A program made the position numbers and the translations under genes. From SHLQ01 sp964517125 (GTDB lineage: Bacteria > Actinomycetota > Acidimicrobiia > Acidimicrobiales > SHLQ01), in assembly GCA_964517125.1 (NCBI GenBank), contig CAZFBD010000010.1, positions 1 through 64,000 on the forward strand: a stretch of DNA of 64,000 nt, read 5' to 3'. Position 1 is the stretch's first letter. Each line of letters starts with the position of its first letter. The notes beneath the pieces are model-generated. The model made no database searches. It worked only from the letters and a program-made list of their open reading frames with translations, and was not told the origin of the DNA. Positions 34,098 through 43,739 of the stretch are shown one piece after another.

Positions 34098-35774
34098 CTA
34101 CAGGGTGGCCGGATCCCGGAAGTACAGCTGGTACGGATCTTCGGTCCATGGCCACAGGCCGACGACTCGACCGTCGGGCGTGACGTGGTGCACTGTCCCG
34201 ACGAAGTTCGAGTCCTCAAGAATGATGTCGGTCCGGCCGTCCGGAGCAAGAAGTCCGACTCCCGCTCGAGCAGTGCCACGATCTCCGAGGAGCTTCACCA
34301 GACCCACCGCGGCCCAGTCGTTCTCGAACACGCTCTCGTTGAATCGACAGCCGGCGCAGAGGGCCGAGGCAGAAAACTCGAGAGTGGTTCCTTCATCGAG
34401 ATCCTGAAATCCAAAGCTCGTTCGGTACGTTCCTCTCGTTTTCCACCCTGCAGCGAGAACGCTACCGTCCTGGCTCAATCCAGACCGCCAAAACGTGGTC
34501 CGTCCAGTTGAGGACTCAGTGAACCCGAGCAACGAGGTCCCGTCCTCCCGCCGGACCACCACATCGAGGGACCTGCCGTTGACTTCACCGGGAAGTGTGC
34601 TGTCGGAACTGTGAAACATCACGGTGGAACCGTCTCCGGACAGCCGCTCTTCCCAAATCTGGAAGTCGGCCAGCACCTCGTGTCGATCGATGACCTCGGG
34701 TGATTGTGAAAGCTCGTGCCGGACGATGAAGCGTGATTCTGAGACGTTGCGTGCCTCGTCGACACCGACACCCAGGCTGTAGAGCACGGTGGACGCATCG
34801 CTCGAGAGTTGCGGACCACACATGAAGTCGAGTTCCAAATCCTCGCTGAACTTCGGCACGAGTGTCCGGTCGCCCGAATCCAGGTCCACAAGGAACAGTC
34901 GGAGCCCGCCGACGTCGTCCGGATCCTCGAACAGGCGGTGGTGGTCGCTACTGAAGGCGACGGTGCTGCCGTCCCCACTGATGTCCAGCCCGCAGAGCCG
35001 GGGTCGCCGTAGCGGACGAGACTGACCAACGACGGTGAATCGATCTTCGAGGATGTCTCGGACCACGACCTGCAAGATCTTGGTCGTTCCGATCGGACGT
35101 CCAGCGAAAACAACGAACCGCCCGTCATCGGAGGTCGCGAAGTCCCGATCTCCATGCAACACGCTCCAGCCCGGTTCGCCGTTGAAGCCGGTGACCACCG
35201 AGATGAGTCCAACAACCTCGTCGCATCGCTTCACATGAAGGGTGTCGACACATCTGTCACGTGAGCGGCCGCCATCGGCACGATCGTCACCATCTCCCCC
35301 GGTCAGAACATCCCGGCCGCCGTTTCCACGGAGTACATCGTTTCCACCCTGGCCCAGCAAGCGATCGCGCCCGGAGCCACCCGACAGCACATCCCTTCCC
35401 TCACCACCTCGCAGCAGATCCCGCCCGCCGTGTCCGAACACCAGATCTGCGCCACCGCCGCCAATGATCCGATCACGATCAGGGCCACCGTCGATCCGGT
35501 CATTACCACCCTGACCGAACACTGTGTTCGCGCCGGCGCCGGCGTGAACGATGTCGTCCCCCGAACCTGCAAGGATCCGATTGGCGCTGTCTCCAGCGCA
35601 AATGAAGTCGGCTCCGGCGGTGCCTTCGATCAGCGCAGCATCGGAGACGATGACGTTGTAGCCCTCTGGTGCAACTCCACAGGGCGTCGCCTGCTGCGCA
35701 CTCGCCGCGCCAGTCGTGGCAGCCAGAACACCGACGAGCAGTGCGACCGGGCCGACCATCGTTCGTTTCTTCAC
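34098..35774 (-). CDS. Secreted RTX-repeat protein with TolB-like propeller domain
   Basis: A 558-residue exported protein with the same front end as that at 24221: signal peptide (VALLVGVLAATTGAASA), RTX repeats (GQGGNDRID, GHGGRDLLR, GNGGRDVLT; about residues 60-165) and the closing RDRCVDTLHVKRC. The C-terminal 350 residues contain repeated TolB/WD-type strands (SDDGRFVVFAG, SGDGSTVAFSS, SSDASTVLYS, SGDGSTVMFHS), hence a beta-propeller. GTG at 35774 was chosen for its signal peptide and an upstream GGGAG. Confidence 0.82.
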   Translation of the reverse strand: MKKRTMVGPVALLVGVLAATTGAASAQQATPCGVAPEGYNVIVSDAALIEGTAGADFICAGDSANRILAGSGDDIVHAGAGANTVFGQGGNDRIDGGPDRDRIIGGGGADLVFGHGGRDLLRGGEGRDVLSGGSGRDRLLGQGGNDVLRGNGGRDVLTGGDGDDRADGGRSRDRCVDTLHVKRCDEVVGLISVVTGFNGEPGWSVLHGDRDFATSDDGRFVVFAGRPIGTTKILQVVVRDILEDRFTVVGQSRPLRRPRLCGLDISGDGSTVAFSSDHHRLFEDPDDVGGLRLFLVDLDSGDRTLVPKFSEDLELDFMCGPQLSSDASTVLYSLGVGVDEARNVSESRFIVRHELSQSPEVIDRHEVLADFQIWEERLSGDGSTVMFHSSDSTLPGEVNGRSLDVVVRREDGTSLLGFTESSTGRTTFWRSGLSQDGSVLAAGWKTRGTYRTSFGFQDLDEGTTLEFSASALCAGCRFNESVFENDWAAVGLVKLLGDRGTARAGVGLLAPDGRTDIILEDSNFVGTVHHVTPDGRVVGLWPWTEDPYQLYFRDPATL

Positions 35775-35847
35775 ACTGTTTCTCCCGGTACCGCCGTCCA
35801 GAATTCTGGCATGTCGCGCAATGCAGGATCGGGAACTGACAGAGCAG

Positions 35848-38800
35848 TCAGCCCGGATTGAGCTCCGATGCCACCGCGGCCCGGAACCGTTCCACGTTGG
35901 CGAGCTTGATGTCCTCGTAGCCACGAACGAGGTCGGCCAACCCAGCCACCCGCACCGCGCATTCGGTGTCGATCCGAAGCGCTGCTTCGACTGCCGCGAG
36001 ATACTCGGCAGGTAGGGCACGTTCCACTCGTCGGACCTCGGCACGACCAAACGGATCAACGGCCGAGCCCCGCAGTCGCTTTGACTGCGCCAACAACGAG
36101 ATTCCCGGCGTGGCCCACGAGCCCAGCGTGATCTTCCGGTCGATGCCCAGGGCCCGAAGCATCGGCGGGTGCAGCTTCCACGCAATGGCTCCGTCGGCGC
36201 CCGCGACCGCGTTGGCGTCAGCCATCCCGTCGGCGTCGAGCATGAGGCGTGCGACCTCGTACTCGTCCTTGTAGGCCATCAGCTTGAAGAGGCCTTCGGC
36301 CACAGGCGAGAGCAGTCCGGGAGCATCGCCCGGAACGACCCGTTGCAGCGCGGCGAACCACTCCTTCGTGGTGTCTGTCGAACCCCAGGCCTCCAGTTCG
36401 GACCCAAGCACATCGAGCCGCTCGCGCAGCCCTCCATCAGCACCACATGCATCGAGCTCGGTGGTCCACCGCTCCTGATGTACGGAAGCGCCAACAACCT
36501 GGGCTGCTCCGCCGCCGTTCCTCGCATCCTCGACCATGGCCGCGTTGTGCACCTGCACTCGACCCCAGTGGAACGCCGCCACGTTCGCGTCGACGGCTAC
36601 ACCGTTCAGCCCGATCGCCGCCTCGATACTGGTCGCAGAGATCGGGAGGGCACCCGCCTGGACCGCCATGCCGATCACGAAGATGTTCGCAGTCGTCGAC
36701 GACCCGAACAGCTCTGTGGTCACGAGTTGGGCGTCGGCCCAGTGCTGGCCGTCGCGGGCCATGTCCCCGATTCGCAGCTCCAACTCGTCGGCGCTGGGCA
36801 TCGCGATGTCGGGGTGGGTGATCATGGCGCCCGTTGGAGTCGCCGAGCTGGAGCCCACCACCAGGGTGCGGTCGGCGTCAGAGGTCAACATGCCCTTGTC
36901 CGACGCGGCCACCAACTGGTCGAAGGCGAGGAGCAGGTCTGCCTGAGCCTCTCCAAGACGATTCGTGAACGACGGGCCGTTCTTCGACAGCCGGACATCG
37001 CTCACCACGGGACCCGCCTTCTGGGACAGGCCGATCTGATCCAGTCCGCGCACGTCGAAACCGTCGAGCATTGCGGCGGTGCCGATGATCTGCGCGACCG
37101 TGACCACGCCGGTTCCGCCAATGCCCGTTATGCGCATGGCGAAGTCATCGGTGGGAACCACCGGCACGGGATCGGGTACCGCTGGCGGCGCCGGAGCTTC
37201 GGGAGAATCGACCGCCGCGGGAGGCGTCGCCTTGCGGTTCGACAGGAACCAACCCAGCCGACCCGGCTCCTTGGTGGTGATCGTCATGAACGACGGGCAA
37301 TCGCCTTCGAGACAACTGAAGTCCAGGTTGCATGTGGTCTGATCGATTGTGGTCTTGCGACCGAACTCGGTCTCCATTGGTTGCACCGACAGGCAGTTGC
37401 TCACCTGGCCGCAGTCGCCGCACCCTTCACAAATGCGGTGGTTGATGACCACCCGCTGGTTCGGGGTCTTCACCAGGCCACGCTTGCGAGCACGGCGAGC
37501 CTCGGCCGCGCAGGCCTGATCGTGAATGAGCACCGTCACGCCGGGCACCGTCGCCAAGTACTCCTGCGCCTCGATGAGCCGATCCCGGTCCCACACCTTG
37601 AGCGACCGAGGAAGCCCAAGCGCCCGTGTCCGCTTCACGTCGTCGCTGGTCACGAGCACTTCGGCTGCACCCTGCGTTTGGAGAACAGACACGATCTCGG
37701 CGACGCCCAGCTGCCCCTCGGGATCCTGCCCGCCCGTCATTGCGACCGTGCCGTTGTACAGCAGCTTGTACGTCATGTTCACACCCGACGCGATCGCCGC
37801 CTGAATGGCCAGCTGCCCGGAGTGGAAGAACGTGCCATCGCCCAGGTTCTGGATCAGGTGTGGATGCTCGACGAAGTCGGCCATGCCCACCCATTGGGTT
37901 CCCTCGTTGCCCATGGCGGTGAGCCCGGCGATGTCGCCCACGCGCTCTTCGTCCATGAGCAGCGTCATGGTGTGGCAGCCGATCCCGGCACCCACCACAG
38001 CACCATCGGGCACCTCGGTGCTTCGGTTGTGCGGGCAACCCGAGCAGAAGAACGGTGTTCGGTTCACTCCTGCAGAGACCGGTATGCGAACACGTTCCTT
38101 CCGAGCCGGAACCAGGCGGTCGGCCACCCGCGGTTCCAGCCGGGCCCGCAGCACGGGAAGGATGCCGTCGGCATCGAGGGCTCCCCATGCCGGCAGCATG
38201 ATGTTCCCCTGCTCGTCTCGTTTGCCGACAACCGTTGGCCGGTCCGCCATGGAGTACAGCGCGTCCTTCAGGAGGGACTCGATGTTTGGCTGCTTCTCCT
38301 CGATCACGAAGATCTGCTCCAGACCCTGCGCGAAGTTGCGCATGGTCGCCTGGTTGAACGGCATCGGCATGCCCATCTTCAGCAGACGGATTCCGGCACC
38401 GGCGATGGCAGCTTCGTCGCCAAGACCAAGACGGGCCAGCGCCTCCCGCACCTCGCGGTAGGTGATGCCCGAAGCGATCAGACCGATCCATGCATCGGCG
38501 GGGTTCACGGTCAGGTGGTTCAACTTGTTGTCGGCCGCATACGTGCGGGCCAGCTCGTAGCGGACCTCCAGAATCTCCCGTTCGATGTCGACCGTGTGCG
38601 GCGTGAGCAGGCGACCGTCGGGTACGTGCTGGTACGGCTCGCCATCGATCAGGGGAACGATTGGCTGCACCCGGTCGGGGTCGAGCACCACATTGGCGGT
38701 GGCGTCGGCAACGTCGGCCACGATCTTCAGTGCCGACCACAGGCCGGTCGCCCGGCTGAGCGCAATGGCATGACGGCCAAGGTCCAGAGCCTCAGCCGGA

Positions 38801-39327
38801 TCTCCCGGGTAGAGCAGCGGCATGTGCATGTCAGACAGAAGTCCGGCCGACGAGGAGGGGACGGTCGAGGACTTCGCGTTGGGGTCGTCGCCCACGATGG
38901 CGACGGCTCCGCCGTGCATCGACGTGCCGGCAAAGACCGCATGGCGCAACGCGTCCGACGCCCGGTCGACGCCGGGTGCCTTGCCGTACCAAATGCCGAC
39001 GACACCGTCGTACCTGGCGTCGGGACGCGACGACGCCAGCTGCGAGCCCATGACCGCGGTGGCGGCATATTCCTCGTTCATGCCCTGCTTGAACACCACC
39101 GGCAGCTCGGGCTCGGTTCGACTGGCCCGAACGACCGCCTCGCCGTAGCCGCCGAGTGGCGAACCCTGATAGCCCGACACGAAAGCAGCCGTCCGCAGCG
39201 CCCGACGACGATCCGCTCGGAGCTGTTCCAACGGCAGCCGCGCCAGCGCCTGAATTCCCGTCAGGAAGACGGTCCCTTCATCGGCGCGAAAGCGATCTTC
39301 AAGGCGGTAGTTCTCCACGATGGCCAT
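35848..39327 (-). CDS. Fused indolepyruvate:ferredoxin oxidoreductase family protein
   Basis: A 1159-residue single-chain 2-oxoacid:ferredoxin oxidoreductase, in which the IorA-like (pyrimidine-binding and TPP domains, about residues 1-600) and IorB-like (about 720-950) parts are fused. TPP-domain signs are CSGCPHNRSTEVP and GIGCHTM. A linker carries cysteines for iron-sulfur clusters (INHRICEGCGDCGQVSNCL and CNLDFSCLEGDCPSF). The gamma part begins ITGIGGTGVVTVAQIIGTAA. A C-terminal DUF6537-like domain follows. It decarboxylates aryl- or branched-chain 2-oxoacids to acyl-CoA, in amino-acid catabolism. The divergent AsnC gene probably regulates it. Confidence 0.93.
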   Translation of the reverse strand: MAIVENYRLEDRFRADEGTVFLTGIQALARLPLEQLRADRRRALRTAAFVSGYQGSPLGGYGEAVVRASRTEPELPVVFKQGMNEEYAATAVMGSQLASSRPDARYDGVVGIWYGKAPGVDRASDALRHAVFAGTSMHGGAVAIVGDDPNAKSSTVPSSSAGLLSDMHMPLLYPGDPAEALDLGRHAIALSRATGLWSALKIVADVADATANVVLDPDRVQPIVPLIDGEPYQHVPDGRLLTPHTVDIEREILEVRYELARTYAADNKLNHLTVNPADAWIGLIASGITYREVREALARLGLGDEAAIAGAGIRLLKMGMPMPFNQATMRNFAQGLEQIFVIEEKQPNIESLLKDALYSMADRPTVVGKRDEQGNIMLPAWGALDADGILPVLRARLEPRVADRLVPARKERVRIPVSAGVNRTPFFCSGCPHNRSTEVPDGAVVGAGIGCHTMTLLMDEERVGDIAGLTAMGNEGTQWVGMADFVEHPHLIQNLGDGTFFHSGQLAIQAAIASGVNMTYKLLYNGTVAMTGGQDPEGQLGVAEIVSVLQTQGAAEVLVTSDDVKRTRALGLPRSLKVWDRDRLIEAQEYLATVPGVTVLIHDQACAAEARRARKRGLVKTPNQRVVINHRICEGCGDCGQVSNCLSVQPMETEFGRKTTIDQTTCNLDFSCLEGDCPSFMTITTKEPGRLGWFLSNRKATPPAAVDSPEAPAPPAVPDPVPVVPTDDFAMRITGIGGTGVVTVAQIIGTAAMLDGFDVRGLDQIGLSQKAGPVVSDVRLSKNGPSFTNRLGEAQADLLLAFDQLVAASDKGMLTSDADRTLVVGSSSATPTGAMITHPDIAMPSADELELRIGDMARDGQHWADAQLVTTELFGSSTTANIFVIGMAVQAGALPISATSIEAAIGLNGVAVDANVAAFHWGRVQVHNAAMVEDARNGGGAAQVVGASVHQERWTTELDACGADGGLRERLDVLGSELEAWGSTDTTKEWFAALQRVVPGDAPGLLSPVAEGLFKLMAYKDEYEVARLMLDADGMADANAVAGADGAIAWKLHPPMLRALGIDRKITLGSWATPGISLLAQSKRLRGSAVDPFGRAEVRRVERALPAEYLAAVEAALRIDTECAVRVAGLADLVRGYEDIKLANVERFRAAVASELNPG

Positions 39328-39428
39328 GACGGGCTCCGTTCAATATCGCAAGATTCCTACTGTGAGTATCGGCTTCGTTCGTGCTCCGGTCGAGAGATCC
39401 GAATAGCATTCGTCTACATGTACGCTTC

Positions 39429-39443
39429 CCGAACGTTGTTCGG
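39429..39443. promoter_or_regulatory. Inverted repeat between the oxidoreductase and its AsnC-type regulator
   Basis: CCGAAC-GTT-GTTCGG is a perfect 6-bp inverted repeat in the 160-bp divergent promoter region. It is a plausible binding site for the AsnC-type protein encoded at 39488. Confidence 0.5.
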
Positions 39444-39487
39444 AAGTGTGCCGATCGTCACCCCAAAATCCGAACGGACGACCAGTC

Positions 39488-39955
39488 ATGACCGAACAAC
39501 TCACCGACTCCGCCGACCTCATCCTGGTCCGATCCCTACAACGCGACGCCCGACAGACCAACCGGTCGCTTGCTCAAGCAGCCAACCTTGCTCCCTCCAC
39601 GACGCTTGCTCGCGTCCGCGAACTCGAACGCAGCGGAGCGATCGCCGGCTACCACGCCGACGTGGACCTGGCCGCCCTCGGCCGCAGCCTTCAGGCCCTC
39701 GTCTTCGTCCGGCTGCAGCCCAAGAGCGACGAGGTGATCGATGCGTTCCTGGAACACATGTGGGGGCTGCCGGAGACCATCGGTCTCCACCTCATCACCG
39801 GCATCGAGGACGCGGTGATTCACCTTGCGGTCAAGGACGCCGATGCGCTGCAGACCGTCATCCTGAAACAGATCAGCAGCTTTCCCGGGGTCTTCGACGA
39901 GCGCACGTCGCTCCTGTTCGAGCACCGACGCAAGCGCGTCATCGAACCAATCTGA
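39488..39955 (+). CDS. Lrp/AsnC-family transcriptional regulator
   Basis: A 155-residue intact regulator: winged helix-turn-helix (LVRSLQRDARQTNRSLAQAA, STTLARVRELERSG) and a RAM ligand-binding domain (LQALVFVRLQPKSDEVIDAF, LHLITGIEDAVIHLAVKD). Lrp proteins sense amino acids. Its divergent position next to the indolepyruvate oxidoreductase suggests control of that gene by an aromatic or branched amino acid. Confidence 0.9.
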   Translation: MTEQLTDSADLILVRSLQRDARQTNRSLAQAANLAPSTTLARVRELERSGAIAGYHADVDLAALGRSLQALVFVRLQPKSDEVIDAFLEHMWGLPETIGLHLITGIEDAVIHLAVKDADALQTVILKQISSFPGVFDERTSLLFEHRRKRVIEPI

Positions 39956-39963
39956 GCCTGCCC

Positions 39964-40248
39964 CTACGGAAGCGTGAGCTTCTGTGGGGACCCCTTCACG
40001 ATGATCGTTCCCTCGGCCTCGAGGTGCAGCTTGACGGAGGTGGCGTACCAGAGCAGCGATCGTTCGGACCAGAGATCGGCAGGCGTTCGCCGCTCGATCT
40101 CCTCGTGCATCTCTGGGTTGGAGAGCTCACCCTCTTCTGCAAGCGCGGCGAGGATCGCATCACGCACCGGTTCGAAGATGGCGCGGTCGATCCGCATGTC
40201 ATCCCTGCCGGTGTTCGGGTTGCGCATCATGATCCGGTCTTCGGCCAT
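39964..40248 (-). CDS. Small winged-helix-like protein (DUF6958-like)
   Basis: A 94-residue protein: DRIMMRNPNTGRDDMRIDRA, ILAALAEEGELSNPEMHEEI, then WYATSVKLHLEAEGTIIVKG. The pattern of NPNTG, an EM helix and a C-terminal LDLEAKG-type wing fits DUF6958. Its function is unknown; the fold suggests nucleic-acid or protein binding. Confidence 0.7.
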   Translation of the reverse strand: MAEDRIMMRNPNTGRDDMRIDRAIFEPVRDAILAALAEEGELSNPEMHEEIERRTPADLWSERSLLWYATSVKLHLEAEGTIIVKGSPQKLTLP

Positions 40249-40272
40249 GACCCGAATCTAGACCGATCGTGG

Positions 40273-41190
40273 TCAGCGGCGCAGCGGACGGGGCTTGCGA
40301 CCAATGCCGGTCTGGCTGGTCACGATTCCGGCCAATGCACCCAGCACCACCACCATGGCTGCGATCTGCAGACCTGTCAGCGGTTCGCCCAACCAGATCC
40401 ATGCGGCCGTGGCCGACACCACGGGGATCAACAGCGTGAACGTGGAGCTGATCCACAACGGAATCTGCTGAATGGACCAGTTCATCATGGAGTGCCCGAG
40501 CAGTCCGGCCCCGAACGCCAGGATCACCAACCAGAGCCAACTGGTGGAACTGGGCCACGACAGATCCTGTCCAAAGGCCAGCGCAAGCGGAATGTTGAAC
40601 AGGCCCGTCCAGAGCGCAGCACCAATCGTGTACTCCTGCGACGACACCCGCTCCTTCGCCTTCTTCGCAAACACGAAGTACGCCGACCACGAGAACAGCG
40701 CCCCCAGCGACAGAAGGTCTCCGCTGATGTCTCCGCCGGCCTCGCTTGAACCGGACAGCACAACAGTGGCCACACCGGCGATGGCAACCAACCCGAGCAA
40801 GGCATCCCGGCGAACGATCCGTTCGCCAAAGAAGCGCGCCGCCACCACAGAAACGACGATGGGCTGCAACGCTCCGATCACCGTTGCGTTGGCAACCGAG
40901 GTGAGCTTGATCGCAGAAAAGAAGAACGCCACGTCTGCACCGAGCGACAGCCCACCCCACATGGACTCACGCATCACTCGCATGGTGATCGGCGTTCCAC
41001 GAGCGGCCATGAAGACCACGAGCACCAGCCCGTAGAGCGTGAAGCGGTAGGCCCCAATGGCGAGGCCGCCCATGTCGATGTCCTTGGCAATGACACCCGA
41101 CAGCCCCCACGCCGAGACCGCAATTGCGGCAGCGGCGATACCCAGCGGGTTCACGTCCTCAGTTGCGACCGTTCCGACGGGTGCGTTCAC
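40273..41190 (-). CDS. EamA/DMT-family transporter
   Basis: A 305-residue protein with ten predicted membrane segments in two EamA repeats, the first starting AAAIAVSAWGLSGVIAK and the second LLSLGALFSWSAYFVFAKKA. Such proteins export or import metabolites such as amino acids. It is divergent from the agmatinase-family gene by 77 bp. Confidence 0.88.
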   Translation of the reverse strand: MNAPVGTVATEDVNPLGIAAAAIAVSAWGLSGVIAKDIDMGGLAIGAYRFTLYGLVLVVFMAARGTPITMRVMRESMWGGLSLGADVAFFFSAIKLTSVANATVIGALQPIVVSVVAARFFGERIVRRDALLGLVAIAGVATVVLSGSSEAGGDISGDLLSLGALFSWSAYFVFAKKAKERVSSQEYTIGAALWTGLFNIPLALAFGQDLSWPSSTSWLWLVILAFGAGLLGHSMMNWSIQQIPLWISSTFTLLIPVVSATAAWIWLGEPLTGLQIAAMVVVLGALAGIVTSQTGIGRKPRPLRR

Positions 41191-41267
41191 CTGCGCACGC
41201 TAACCACGTTCTGACGAAAGCAGCCGCTGAAGCGGAGCATCTCCAACGCGTGTGGTTTGATGAACAC

Positions 41268-42308
41268 ATGGACGAGAAGAAGCTCGAAGAGCTCCGGGCG
41301 CGGTTCGGCGAAGGCACGCCGGACGAGATGGAGACACCCCACTTCGTCGAGGCGTACAACACGCTGTTCAACGCCGGCAGCCGCCGCAAGCCATGGGAGG
41401 GCGTCGCCACGTTCCTTGACCTCCCCTACCTCGATGCGGCACCGGACTCGTCGGAGTTCTCCGACCTGGACCTGGCCGTCATCGGTGTGCCCATGGATCT
41501 TGGCGTGACGAACCGCCCCGGCGCTCGCTTTGGTCCCCGCGCTCTGCGGTCGATCGAACGGGTTGGCCCGTACCACCACACGCACAACCTGGTTCCCCAG
41601 GGGCTCCTCAAGTCAGCCGACGTGGGCGACGTGCCCATGAAGAGCCGCTACAGCCTGGAGTCCTGCCACGAGGACATTTTCGACTACTACGACAAGGTCC
41701 GTGACAGCGGCGTCATTCCACTGTCGGTTGGCGGCGACCACTCCATCACCCAGTCCATCATGGGCGCACTCGGCCGAGACGAGCCGATGGGCATGATCCA
41801 CATCGACGCCCACTGCGACACCGCTCCCCCACTTGAGGGTTCGAAGTTCCAGCACGGTGGCCCGTTCCGCCAAGCGGTGCTCGACGGCGTGCTGGACCCT
41901 GACCGCTGCGTACAGATCGGCATTCGCGGTGCGGCCGAGTTCCTGTGGGAGTTCAGCTATGTGAGCGGCATGACCGTAATCCACGCCGAAGAAGTTCTGG
42001 CTGGCGGTCTGCAGCGGACCATCGACCGGATGCTCGAGGTCGTTGGTGATGGGCCCACCTACGTCACGTTCGATGTCGACGGGCTCGACCCCGTGTTCGC
42101 CCCCGGAACGGGAACTCCCGAGGTCGGCGGCCTGCAGACCCGGGAAGCGGCGGAGATCATCCGCGCCGCGGCCGGATGCAACCTGATCGGCGGCGACGTC
42201 GTCGAGGTCGCCCCGCAGTACGACACCACCACGAACACCGCGCAGACCGGAGCGCAGATGCTCTTCGAGATCTTCTCGGTACTTGCCATCAGCAACGACA
42301 ACGGCTGA
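41268..42308 (+). CDS. speB: Agmatinase/arginase-family ureohydrolase
   Basis: A 346-residue binuclear manganese hydrolase. Metal ligands are seen in VGGDHSITQ, IHIDAHCDTA and VTFDVDGLDPVFAPGTGTP. The GARFGPRALRS segment is typical of agmatinase-like enzymes; guanidinobutyrase and guanidinopropionase are equally possible. It releases urea from a guanidino compound. The start MDEKKLEEL was chosen because the upstream frame overlaps the divergent gene. No pdxR- or nickel-chaperone-type gene is adjacent. Confidence 0.88.
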   Translation: MDEKKLEELRARFGEGTPDEMETPHFVEAYNTLFNAGSRRKPWEGVATFLDLPYLDAAPDSSEFSDLDLAVIGVPMDLGVTNRPGARFGPRALRSIERVGPYHHTHNLVPQGLLKSADVGDVPMKSRYSLESCHEDIFDYYDKVRDSGVIPLSVGGDHSITQSIMGALGRDEPMGMIHIDAHCDTAPPLEGSKFQHGGPFRQAVLDGVLDPDRCVQIGIRGAAEFLWEFSYVSGMTVIHAEEVLAGGLQRTIDRMLEVVGDGPTYVTFDVDGLDPVFAPGTGTPEVGGLQTREAAEIIRAAAGCNLIGGDVVEVAPQYDTTTNTAQTGAQMLFEIFSVLAISNDNG

Positions 42309-42374
42309 ACACTTGGGGGCTGTCCCCAACTGTCTCAGCCTGAACACTTGAGGTCTGTCCCCAACTGTCCCAGG
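42305..42374. repeat. 35-bp tandem repeat, two copies, between convergent genes
   Basis: Two copies (42305-42339 and 42340-42374) differ at four of 35 positions. Each begins CTGAACACTTG and contains CTGTCCCCAACTGT; the first has TTGGGG facing CCCCAA, which can form a hairpin. The first copy includes the stop codon of the agmatinase-family gene. It lies before the end of the convergent MocR gene, so it may act as terminator or be an extragenic palindromic repeat. Confidence 0.8.
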
Positions 42375-42385
42375 TGTGCGCAACT

Positions 42386-43729
42386 TCAGACGTTGCGGCG
42401 CACCATGGATGGCTCGAGGATCTCGACCAGGGCGTCGGCCACCCGTTTGAGCACGTCCTCGGTGGTACTGGCGATGGTCACCCGCACGCCGGACGGAGCG
42501 TCCAACCGGTAGCGAGCTCCGGAACGAATGGCGAAACCTCGGCGCTCCATCGCGGTGACGACTGCGGCTTCGTCAGTGACCGGGATCCACACGTTCAGCC
42601 CCGACGAGGCACCAACCTCGACGCCAGCATCGGTGAGCCGACCAATGAAGGCGTCACGACGTCCGGCGTAGGTGGAACGAGCATGCTCGATGAGATCCCC
42701 ATGATCGGGAGACGTGAGCATGGCGACAACGCAGTGCTGCAGGATGTGACTGACCCACCCGGTGCCCACGGCCTGCCGACCACGAACCCGACCCACCGTG
42801 GTTGCGTCGCCCACGAGTGCCGAGACTCGCAGATCGGGACCCAACGACTTGGCGACAGACCGAACCACTGCCCAGTTCGGGGCGGAGGCTGGAATTGCCG
42901 TCTGGTGGACGGCACCCGACACCGGGCCGGCGTGGTCGTCTTCGATCACGAGGACATGCGGGTGCGCAACCATGAGCGCACGAAGTTCGGTGGCCCGGTC
43001 GGCATCGATGGCTGCACCGATGGGGTTCTGTGCCCGAGGCGTGATGATCAGGGCCGACACACCACGGGCCACGGCATCGGCGACCGCGTCGGGAACCGGG
43101 CCGCGGTCATCCACTCGAATCGGTACAGGGCGAAACCCCATGGCGGTGACGAGTTCCGTCACTGAGGAGTACCCGGGGTCCTCGATACCAACGGAATCGC
43201 CGGGCCGCAGGTGTGCGGCCAGAACCCGTTCGATTCCGTCGAGCGCTCCCGCAACCACCGCGAGTTCGGTTGCATCGATACCGTCGGCTTCGAAGTCGGC
43301 ATGAAAGAGCTCGGCCAACTGCGGAACGATCTGTTCGCGGCCGTAGAGCAGTGGCGTGTTCGGGACAGCGGCCAGTGCCGTTGCCAGGTCGGGCAGGACG
43401 GCTGGGTCAGGGTTGCCATTGGCAACGTTGATGAGATCGCCGGGTACCGGTTCGTCGATGTGGACGCGAACTGCGGGTTTGGCGGCGACGAAGGTGCCGC
43501 GCCGACCTTCGCCCTGAACCAGCCCTCGGGCAGCCAGCGACTTGTAGACCGCCGCAGCGGTGTTGGGAGCCAGTTCCCGTTCCCGAGCGAACTCGCGCAC
43601 CGGGGGCAACCGATCGCCGGGAGCGAGCTGCCCGGTTCGGATCTGTTGTTCGATCTCCGCGATCAGCTGCTCGGCTTTGGCCACGAGTGGTCCCGTTCTT
43701 GTGTTTCCCCGCACATCTGGTACGTTCAC
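42386..43729 (-). CDS. MocR/PdxR-type regulator (GntR helix-turn-helix plus aminotransferase-like domain)
   Basis: A 447-residue regulator with an N-terminal GntR domain (IEQQIRTGQLAPGDRLPPVR, NTAAAVYKSLAARGLV) and a type I aminotransferase-like domain. The latter has IEDPGYSS, the aspartate region IIEDDHAG-like VIEDDHAGPV and the PLP lysine in VRSVAKSLGPDLRVS. MocR proteins sense PLP or its aldimines. It is divergent from a pyridoxamine-oxidase-like gene, its likely target. The GTG start at 43729 is uncertain; GTG at 43717 is the alternative. Confidence 0.9.
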   Translation of the reverse strand: MNVPDVRGNTRTGPLVAKAEQLIAEIEQQIRTGQLAPGDRLPPVREFARERELAPNTAAAVYKSLAARGLVQGEGRRGTFVAAKPAVRVHIDEPVPGDLINVANGNPDPAVLPDLATALAAVPNTPLLYGREQIVPQLAELFHADFEADGIDATELAVVAGALDGIERVLAAHLRPGDSVGIEDPGYSSVTELVTAMGFRPVPIRVDDRGPVPDAVADAVARGVSALIITPRAQNPIGAAIDADRATELRALMVAHPHVLVIEDDHAGPVSGAVHQTAIPASAPNWAVVRSVAKSLGPDLRVSALVGDATTVGRVRGRQAVGTGWVSHILQHCVVAMLTSPDHGDLIEHARSTYAGRRDAFIGRLTDAGVEVGASSGLNVWIPVTDEAAVVTAMERRGFAIRSGARYRLDAPSGVRVTIASTTEDVLKRVADALVEILEPSMVRRNV

Positions 43730-43739
43730 TCCATAGTAA

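Noticed and set aside
36169..40749. A 1526-codon open frame on the plus strand
   Set aside because: It is antisense to the indolepyruvate oxidoreductase and its neighbours, whose domains and motifs are unmistakable. Long open antisense frames are common in GC-rich genes, and this one is full of His and Arg without any fold.
41191..41267. Guanidine riboswitch before the agmatinase-family gene
   Set aside because: The divergent spacer is only 77 bp and shows no recognisable riboswitch core.
42305..42374. CRISPR-like repeats
   Set aside because: Only two adjacent copies with no spacers and no cas genes.
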